Source: an uncultured Eubacteriales bacterium
Lineage (GTDB): Bacteria; Bacillota; Clostridia; UBA1381
Length of the DNA: 12,640 bases
Direction: 5' to 3'
NCBI GenBank assembly: GCA_905199755.1
Contig: CAJKHT010000082.1
Location: 1 to 12,640 of the forward strand
Positions 7,405 through 12,640 of this stretch are shown one piece after another (position 1 is the stretch's first letter; each line of letters opens with the position of its first letter). The translations under genes and the position numbers were made by a program. The notes below the pieces were generated by a model. That model saw only the letters and a program-made list of their open reading frames with translations. It was not told where the DNA came from and ran no database searches.

Positions 7405-10170
7405 TTAATCAACTCTTATATCGGTAATTCCGAAAAACGCGGTCGGATTCAGGCTTTTTATCCTGATATATCTGCATTTTCGGTTTATCTGCTTTGTTTC
7501 CGCGGTTGTTTTGCTCCTGCCGCTCAGAACGCTGTCCCATGAAATGCCGTCCTCCGATACCAGAATTTCATAATTATAAGTGTATACCCCTTTTTCATAC
7601 CAGCCGATTGTCAGAGTATTTACGCAAGCCGTCTCACTAAGCTCTGCCGTTATTTCGCTTTCCTCATTATCCGCGCAGTACGAGGTTTCCGAGCTGCCGT
7701 CCGTCAATGACGGAATCGGCTCACCGCTTTCGGAATATACCGCATTTATTATCGGCTTTGATTTGCTGTCCGAATTATCCGATTGGTTTTTCTGTCCCTC
7801 GGCAATGATTTTCTCGTCTTCCTCCCACGGCATTTCGGCAAGCTCATATTTTTCACCGCTGCCGCTTATATTTCCTTTTTCATCAACATTATAATCCGTG
7901 CGGTATTTATAAAGACCGTTCAAATCAACGTCAAGATACCCCTTTGGTGTTTCCGATACGGACATGGAAATGCCGCTTCTGCCCACAGTAACCTCAACCG
8001 TGTTTGCGCCGTTCTCGGTTACAAGCAGTCTGCCGGTATATGATTTATTCGCATATTTTACGCTGACATCATACTCTCCTCTGTGTCCTCTTACGCTGAA
8101 CACTCCGTTATTATCGGTTTTGCCGCTTTCATGAGTTTCCCACTCACCTTGTACATATTGTTTCCATACCGCAACGGTATCGCGCGCAGACCAGTCCGCT
8201 TTATAGAACGGAGAATGATTTTTCCAGTGCTGTGAATCCCAGAAGCCCCATGTGATAAATCCCGTGCATTTGGGATGACTGTATGCCGCAAGCAGCATAT
8301 CGCGCAAATACGGTGCCTCCACCGATTCGTTTGTCGGAGTAAAATCATATTCCGTTATTGCCACCTCGTCAACCAGTTCCGAAAGATAATCAAGCTGATT
8401 ATAAAATTCCTGCGGATAGCTCATTGCCGCTCCGCAATGTGCCTGAAGTCCTATTCCGTCAATTTTCGCACCTGCATCCTTTGCATTTTTTATAAGTTCA
8501 TACAGCTTATATACATTATTCCAGTGTGCCTCCCTGCCTGCTATTCCCGTCTCGTTTACGTATAGCGACGCATCGGGATCGATAGCCTTTGCAAGATTGA
8601 AATGACGCACAATTTCACCGTATCCGAGCCGTCTGAGCATAACGTTGTTATTTAGCGGCTCATTGAGAACGTCCCATTGCGGTATTGCTCCCTTATACTG
8701 TGTCATTACATCGTTCACATGCTCCGTTATTCTGTTTTTCAGCTGTTCGTCGCTCATATACGGATAAGCGTTCCGGAGTGTGGGCGGCAAATATTTAATC
8801 TGATCCCAGAACAACGCATGACCTCTTACCGTAATATTGTTTTTATTTGCCCAATTCAGAATACCGCTTGCATACACTCCCCTGTTAGGCTCTATGGTAG
8901 GCCATTTTCCAGCCGTATCATAAACCACCGTGTTAAACAGGTCAAGTACCGTTTCACGGTATCTGACTGCTTTTTCGCTTGTTCCTGCCTGTAAAAATGT
9001 GTTATGCACCGCCGTTCCGAACATAAACTCATTTTTCGTCATGTCAACACTCACGTCGGCATCGCACAGCGGTGTTCCGTTCTCCGTTTTCACATTGACC
9101 GTTATATCTCTTTTTCTTATGCTGTCTATGCGTTTAAGCGCCTCTTTTCTCCAGAGTGCGCCGTCCTCCATGCCCTTGTAGCTGTCATTCGGTTCGGATT
9201 TGGGTGCCACATCATCATACTTATATTTTGTATGATAGTTCGTTATTTTCAAATCCGCAAGCTGTATTGTCTGCGGCTTAAAGCCGAGCCGCAGGGTAAA
9301 CTGCGCCTTATTCACGAGGAAATTTTTAATACGCGGTGCCAGCAGCACATAATATTTCTGCCATTTATCGTCCAGCTCCTGTGTGACTGACGCAAGCTTA
9401 TTGTAATCACCGTAATTTTCCTCATAGCACGGACCGATAAATCCCATTCCCGATTCATCGGTTGTGCTTATTTTTCTTGCGTAATATGACAATACCGCAA
9501 CGTCTCCGGCAACAATATCATGCTTCGGATTTATGACGAGCTGAATGTCATATATATTATAAGGCTGTTCCGTTGTCTGCGCTTCAAGCGCTCTGCCGAA
9601 GCTCTGACCGCTCACATTCACGGCGGTAAGCTTAACCTTGTCGCTGTTGGCTTTTGCCGAAAAAACATCATCCATATTCATAATGACTTCGCCGCCGGTA
9701 AGAGACTCAAAAATTCTTTTCTCATCGTATACCTCCTCGGCGGCAATCTCCGGCTTTTTAAGACAAATTGTATTCCCGTTTTCCCATACGGGCTTTTCCG
9801 TACAGTACTGCATATAATCGTCAAACAGCTTTACACTGACATATGCCGTACCGTTTTCAAGCCTCACCGGTTTATTCATATTTACCTTTACCTTATCAAC
9901 AATTACAGTGTCGGAATTCGGCTTTAAAACAAAGCTGAAATCATTTGCCGATGCACTTATTTCCCTGCTTTCATCATTCCATGTAACTGTCATTCCGAGA
10001 TTTTCAAATACCTCACGCAACGGAAGATACACCGTATCCCGTTCAATAACCGGCTTATTATTAAGCTCCATTTTCTCCCCGTCAGCCTTTACCGTAAATT
10101 CCGTTTCGGCATAAACGGGAACAATGCTCAGTATTATGGCAAGTATCATCAAGCAAGCTGTTTTCTTCAT
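7405..10170 (-). CDS. Secreted multimodular GH10 endo-1,4-beta-xylanase with CuAO-N1, CBM22-like and F5/8C-like modules
   Basis: This 921-residue enzyme should cleave internal beta-1,4 bonds of xylan outside the cell. Residues 1-21 are a signal peptide cut after VYA. Residues 24-138 match a copper-amine-oxidase N1-like module (DTVYLPLREVFENLGMTVTW), a domain common on clostridial wall proteins. Residues about 150-312 resemble CBM22, a xylan-binding module, followed by a short domain with RKRDITVNV. The GH10 barrel spans about 380-675: RGHALFWD at 449-456, WDVLNEP with acid/base E504, and ITEYDF with nucleophile E607. An Ig-like domain lies at about 680-730. A discoidin (F5/8C, CBM32-like) domain lies at about 805-921, with SEDGISWDSV and CRYIRIKSL. 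There is no SLH, LPXTG or dockerin. The ATG has AAAGGGAG eight bases upstream. It lies 24 bases after a related GH10 gene and 14 before the SLH gene. Activity type is secure at family level; exact xylan preference is not known. Confidence 0.95.
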   Translation of the reverse strand: MKKTACLMILAIILSIVPVYAETEFTVKADGEKMELNNKPVIERDTVYLPLREVFENLGMTVTWNDESREISASANDFSFVLKPNSDTVIVDKVKVNMNKPVRLENGTAYVSVKLFDDYMQYCTEKPVWENGNTICLKKPEIAAEEVYDEKRIFESLTGGEVIMNMDDVFSAKANSDKVKLTAVNVSGQSFGRALEAQTTEQPYNIYDIQLVINPKHDIVAGDVAVLSYYARKISTTDESGMGFIGPCYEENYGDYNKLASVTQELDDKWQKYYVLLAPRIKNFLVNKAQFTLRLGFKPQTIQLADLKITNYHTKYKYDDVAPKSEPNDSYKGMEDGALWRKEALKRIDSIRKRDITVNVKTENGTPLCDADVSVDMTKNEFMFGTAVHNTFLQAGTSEKAVRYRETVLDLFNTVVYDTAGKWPTIEPNRGVYASGILNWANKNNITVRGHALFWDQIKYLPPTLRNAYPYMSDEQLKNRITEHVNDVMTQYKGAIPQWDVLNEPLNNNVMLRRLGYGEIVRHFNLAKAIDPDASLYVNETGIAGREAHWNNVYKLYELIKNAKDAGAKIDGIGLQAHCGAAMSYPQEFYNQLDYLSELVDEVAITEYDFTPTNESVEAPYLRDMLLAAYSHPKCTGFITWGFWDSQHWKNHSPFYKADWSARDTVAVWKQYVQGEWETHESGKTDNNGVFSVRGHRGEYDVSVKYANKSYTGRLLVTENGANTVEVTVGRSGISMSVSETPKGYLDVDLNGLYKYRTDYNVDEKGNISGSGEKYELAEMPWEEDEKIIAEGQKNQSDNSDSKSKPIINAVYSESGEPIPSLTDGSSETSYCADNEESEITAELSETACVNTLTIGWYEKGVYTYNYEILVSEDGISWDSVLSGRSKTTAETKQINRKCRYIRIKSLNPTAFFGITDIRVD
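9002..9037. repeat. Copy 1 of a 36-base identical stretch shared by the two GH10 genes
   Basis: This stretch is identical to 12329-12364. It encodes the start of the GH10 barrel around NEFMFGTAVHN in both genes. It is a conserved remnant of gene duplication and not a mobile repeat. A second pair, 8384-8420 and 11699-11735, has one mismatch in 37 bases. Confidence 0.85.
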
Positions 10171-10194
10171 TCTTTCCGCTCCCTTTAAGAATTT

Positions 10195-12640
10195 TTATTG
10201 TCCGTATTGCGCATATGCGGCAGGCTGCATGGTTTTCCGCCATAAGAATGCACGCATGATATTTTTTTCGCCAAGCTCTTTTTCCAAAGCTATAACGGTC
10301 GGTTCACCGTCGGCTGTTTCTTTAAGCCTTACCGTTTCAAGCTGTCCGCTTTCTTTATCATAAACAGCCGCAGCCGCAATTTGGGACGCTTCACCGTTGA
10401 AGGTTACATTTTTACCGTCAAATTCAATCGGTGCGGTATAGCCGGCTTCTTTAAATTCAATGCTGTCAAGATAAAATACCGAACGCGTGTATATCTCACT
10501 CGTATAGCAGTTCACTGTCATGTTTAAAAAGCGCAAACCGTTTCCTATCGCCATATTGCGTTTTTCAAGCCGCACGGTATTGCCGTCATACTGCAGCGTA
10601 CCGCCTATAAGCACACCTCCCATGCCGTCCGGCACAAGCGACAGCGACAGATTATACCATATATTTTCCTTGAGCGTTATCTGTCCCCCGTCCGCATACT
10701 TTAATATAGGCTTTTCCGTATTTACTGTATTTGAGTATACTCCCGCAAAAGCTCTGCTAGTATCGTCCGCGATTTTGCCGAGTGCAAATTCCGCATATCT
10801 TCCGCTGCGGATACCCACGCTCTTATCACCTTTTGGAATCTGAAAACACGCATTGAAATTATATCCCGTTTCCGAGGTGTCAAGCTCAAAGCAATTTGCT
10901 CTTAACACGCGGCTTATTCTGCTTTTTAAAACGGGAGGATTATTCTGGCGGTAAAAAGCCAGACAAAGTCTGCCATCCTGCTCGGTAAGCACGGTTCCGC
11001 GCTTTTGTGATGCTTCGGTATTATACCATTGTCCCCAGATGTTTTCGTCCGTAACGGGATTGATATATTTACCGTTTTCGTCCTTTCCGTCAGTACCGTA
11101 GCTTTCAAAATCATCTGCCGCAAGCACACCCGCAATCCCGGCATTTTTTCCCGCAATGATGCTTTTGTCATATTCCTCCGGCAGCTGATATGCGGATACT
11201 GTTTCACCTGTTTTTATATCGGTGCGCCGTTTAAGATAATTTTTTGCCAACAGTGATGTCTTTGTCTGCGGTATGCTGTCCGGCTCTATCGTTATCGCAT
11301 CGCCTATTATTACATTTACCGTCCCCGAGGAATTTGTGTCGAAATCCGCGGTTGCTGTCATTCCGTTATATGTAACCGTCAGCTCATATTCACCCTTATG
11401 ACCGCTGAATACATATCTGCCGTTTTCGTCCGTCAGTCCGTCCGCATCGGTTTTCCATTCATGGTTTACATAGTTATCCCACACGGCAAGCGCCTTTTTC
11501 TCATTCCAGTTTATATCGAAAAACGGTGCATTGTTCTGCCAGTGCTGTCCGTCCCAGAAGCCCCATGTAAGAAATCCCGTGCATTTGGGGTGACTGTATG
11601 CCGCAATAAGCATATCACGCAGATTATCCGCCGCAAGCTGCTCGTCGGTTACGTTAAAATCATACTCTGTAACCGCAATTTCATCAACCGCCTCCGCAAG
11701 ATAATCAAGCTGATTGTAAAATTCCTGCGGATAGCGCAGTGCGCCGCCGCAATGCGCCTGAATACCTATTCCGTCAATTGCCGCTCCGCTTTGCTTCAGA
11801 TTTTCTGTAAAGCTGCGCAGCTTTTTTACCTGCTGCCAATTCGAATTGCTGCCGTTTATTCCCGTTTCATTAATATAAAGCGAAACATCGGGTGCGGCTT
11901 TCTTTGCGGTATTAAACAGCTGTGCCGTTTTTTCAAAGCCGATTCTGTTAATGAGATTTCTGTTTGCCAGCGGCTCGTTAAGCAAATCCCACTGCGCGAT
12001 TGTGTTTCCGAAATACGTCATGTTTTCGTTTATATGCTCATCAACGCGCGTAAAACGTTCCTCGTTTGTCATATACTGCCATGCCTCGTTGAAAGAATCG
12101 CTGTAATATGAATAATTGTCCCAGAACAGCGCATGTCCGCGCACATTTATATTTCTTGCATTTGCCCAGTTATATATTCCCGTAGCATATACCGCACGGT
12201 TTTTCTCGATGGTATTCCATTTTCCTGCCGTGTCAAATACCACCGTATTAAAATACCTGCCGACACATTCGGCATATTTTTTTGATTTCTCGCTTGCGTT
12301 TTCCGCCGTTGATGCCTGCAAAAGATTATTATGCACCGCCGTTCCGAACATAAACTCATTTTTCCGCTGATGTGCCTGTATTCTTACATTCTCAAGCGGC
12401 ACACCGTCCTTATCCGTCACCGTGACCGATATATTCTTTTTACGGTATTTTTCGATGCGCTTAAATGCCTCGTCACGCCAGAGTGCATTTTCACCGCGTC
12501 CGAAATATGTGTTTGATTCGGTTTTATTATAGGTCACATCTTCTTTGGTATAGTCTGCGTCAAGAAGCACCGCTTTAAGTCCCGTTATAAGAACGGACTG
12601 CGGCTTGTATCCGAAACGCATATTGAACTGTGAGCCGTCT
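10195..12640 (-). CDS. GH10 endo-1,4-beta-xylanase with C-terminal LamG-like sandwich, N-terminus beyond the window
   Basis: The visible part is 814 residues; the frame continues open past base 12640, so the signal peptide and most of the N-terminal binding module are missing. Numbering is from the Met at 12621. The first residues (SQFNMRFGYKPQ) match the end of the CBM22-like module of the neighbouring xylanase. A pre-barrel domain follows (about 55-85), then the GH10 barrel at about 88-390: RGHALFWD at 161-168, WDLLNEP with acid/base E216, VTEYDF with nucleophile E319. An Ig-like domain covers about 393-440. Residues about 498-726 look like a ConA/LamG-type sandwich (DDFESYG, later ENIWYNLSLSLVPDG and VFYLDSIEF). 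The last 75 residues form a small beta domain ending IMRAFLWRKTMQP. The two GH10 proteins share 32 of 40 residues around the nucleophile but differ completely after the Ig-like part. It is the first gene seen in the operon. It should act on extracellular xylan. Confidence 0.93.
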   Translation of the reverse strand, partial: DGSQFNMRFGYKPQSVLITGLKAVLLDADYTKEDVTYNKTESNTYFGRGENALWRDEAFKRIEKYRKKNISVTVTDKDGVPLENVRIQAHQRKNEFMFGTAVHNNLLQASTAENASEKSKKYAECVGRYFNTVVFDTAGKWNTIEKNRAVYATGIYNWANARNINVRGHALFWDNYSYYSDSFNEAWQYMTNEERFTRVDEHINENMTYFGNTIAQWDLLNEPLANRNLINRIGFEKTAQLFNTAKKAAPDVSLYINETGINGSNSNWQQVKKLRSFTENLKQSGAAIDGIGIQAHCGGALRYPQEFYNQLDYLAEAVDEIAVTEYDFNVTDEQLAADNLRDMLIAAYSHPKCTGFLTWGFWDGQHWQNNAPFFDINWNEKKALAVWDNYVNHEWKTDADGLTDENGRYVFSGHKGEYELTVTYNGMTATADFDTNSSGTVNVIIGDAITIEPDSIPQTKTSLLAKNYLKRRTDIKTGETVSAYQLPEEYDKSIIAGKNAGIAGVLAADDFESYGTDGKDENGKYINPVTDENIWGQWYNTEASQKRGTVLTEQDGRLCLAFYRQNNPPVLKSRISRVLRANCFELDTSETGYNFNACFQIPKGDKSVGIRSGRYAEFALGKIADDTSRAFAGVYSNTVNTEKPILKYADGGQITLKENIWYNLSLSLVPDGMGGVLIGGTLQYDGNTVRLEKRNMAIGNGLRFLNMTVNCYTSEIYTRSVFYLDSIEFKEAGYTAPIEFDGKNVTFNGEASQIAAAAVYDKESGQLETVRLKETADGEPTVIALEKELGEKNIMRAFLWRKTMQPAAYAQYGQ
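12329..12364. repeat. Copy 2 of a 36-base identical stretch shared by the two GH10 genes
   Basis: This stretch is identical to 9002-9037 and lies at the corresponding point of the paralogous gene, encoding KNEFMFGTAVHN. Matching position within homologous domains indicates descent from a duplication. It could also mark recent gene conversion, because flanking bases differ more. Confidence 0.85.

Noticed and set aside
11398..12111. A long plus-strand open frame of about 237 codons
   Set aside because: It lies wholly antisense to the catalytic GH10 barrel, which has all expected motifs. Its translation is Cys/Ile/Phe-rich without recognisable domains, as expected for a mirror of coding sequence.

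Overview
The window looks like a fragment of a chromosome from a fibre-degrading Gram-positive bacterium of the class Clostridia, probably gut or rumen associated. The reasons are: S-layer homology (SLH) domains, a copper-amine-oxidase-like N-terminal module on a secreted xylanase, LplB/LplC-type sugar permeases, strong AGGAGG-like ribosome binding sites, short intergenic gaps and mixed ATG/GTG starts. The species cannot be named from sequence reading alone; a pectin/xylan specialist related to Monoglobus is only a guess.

All seven genes lie on the minus strand, so transcription runs from the right edge to the left. In order of transcription they are: a GH10 xylanase lacking its N-terminus at the window edge (12640-10195); a complete, related GH10 xylanase (10170-7405); a secreted protein with three C-terminal SLH repeats (7390-5753); a long secreted beta-rich protein with divergent N-terminal SLH-like repeats (5750-3213); two membrane permeases of a carbohydrate ABC transporter (3188-2232 and 2220-1333); and a secreted protein with a LamG-like sandwich and Ig-like domains that runs off the left edge (1275-1). 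The gaps are 24, 14, 2, 24, 11 and 57 bases. No convincing terminator or promoter separates them, so they most likely form one operon.

The combination reads as a xylan-use locus. Two multimodular extracellular GH10 enzymes cut xylan, SLH proteins decorate the cell surface, and the LplB/LplC-type permeases import the oligosaccharides. LplB/YtcP permeases are known beside GH10 xylanase genes in the aldouronate-utilisation cluster of Paenibacillus, which makes xylo- or aldouronic oligosaccharides a reasonable but unproven substrate. The solute-binding protein, ATPase, regulator and any intracellular xylosidase or glucuronidase are not in the window.

No RNA genes, CRISPR arrays, insertion sequences or stretches of more than 300 bases without a gene were found. 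The most interesting points are the plant-like architecture of the two GH10 enzymes, their divergence in C-terminal modules after an apparent duplication, and the two surface proteins of unknown function placed between the enzymes and the transporter.
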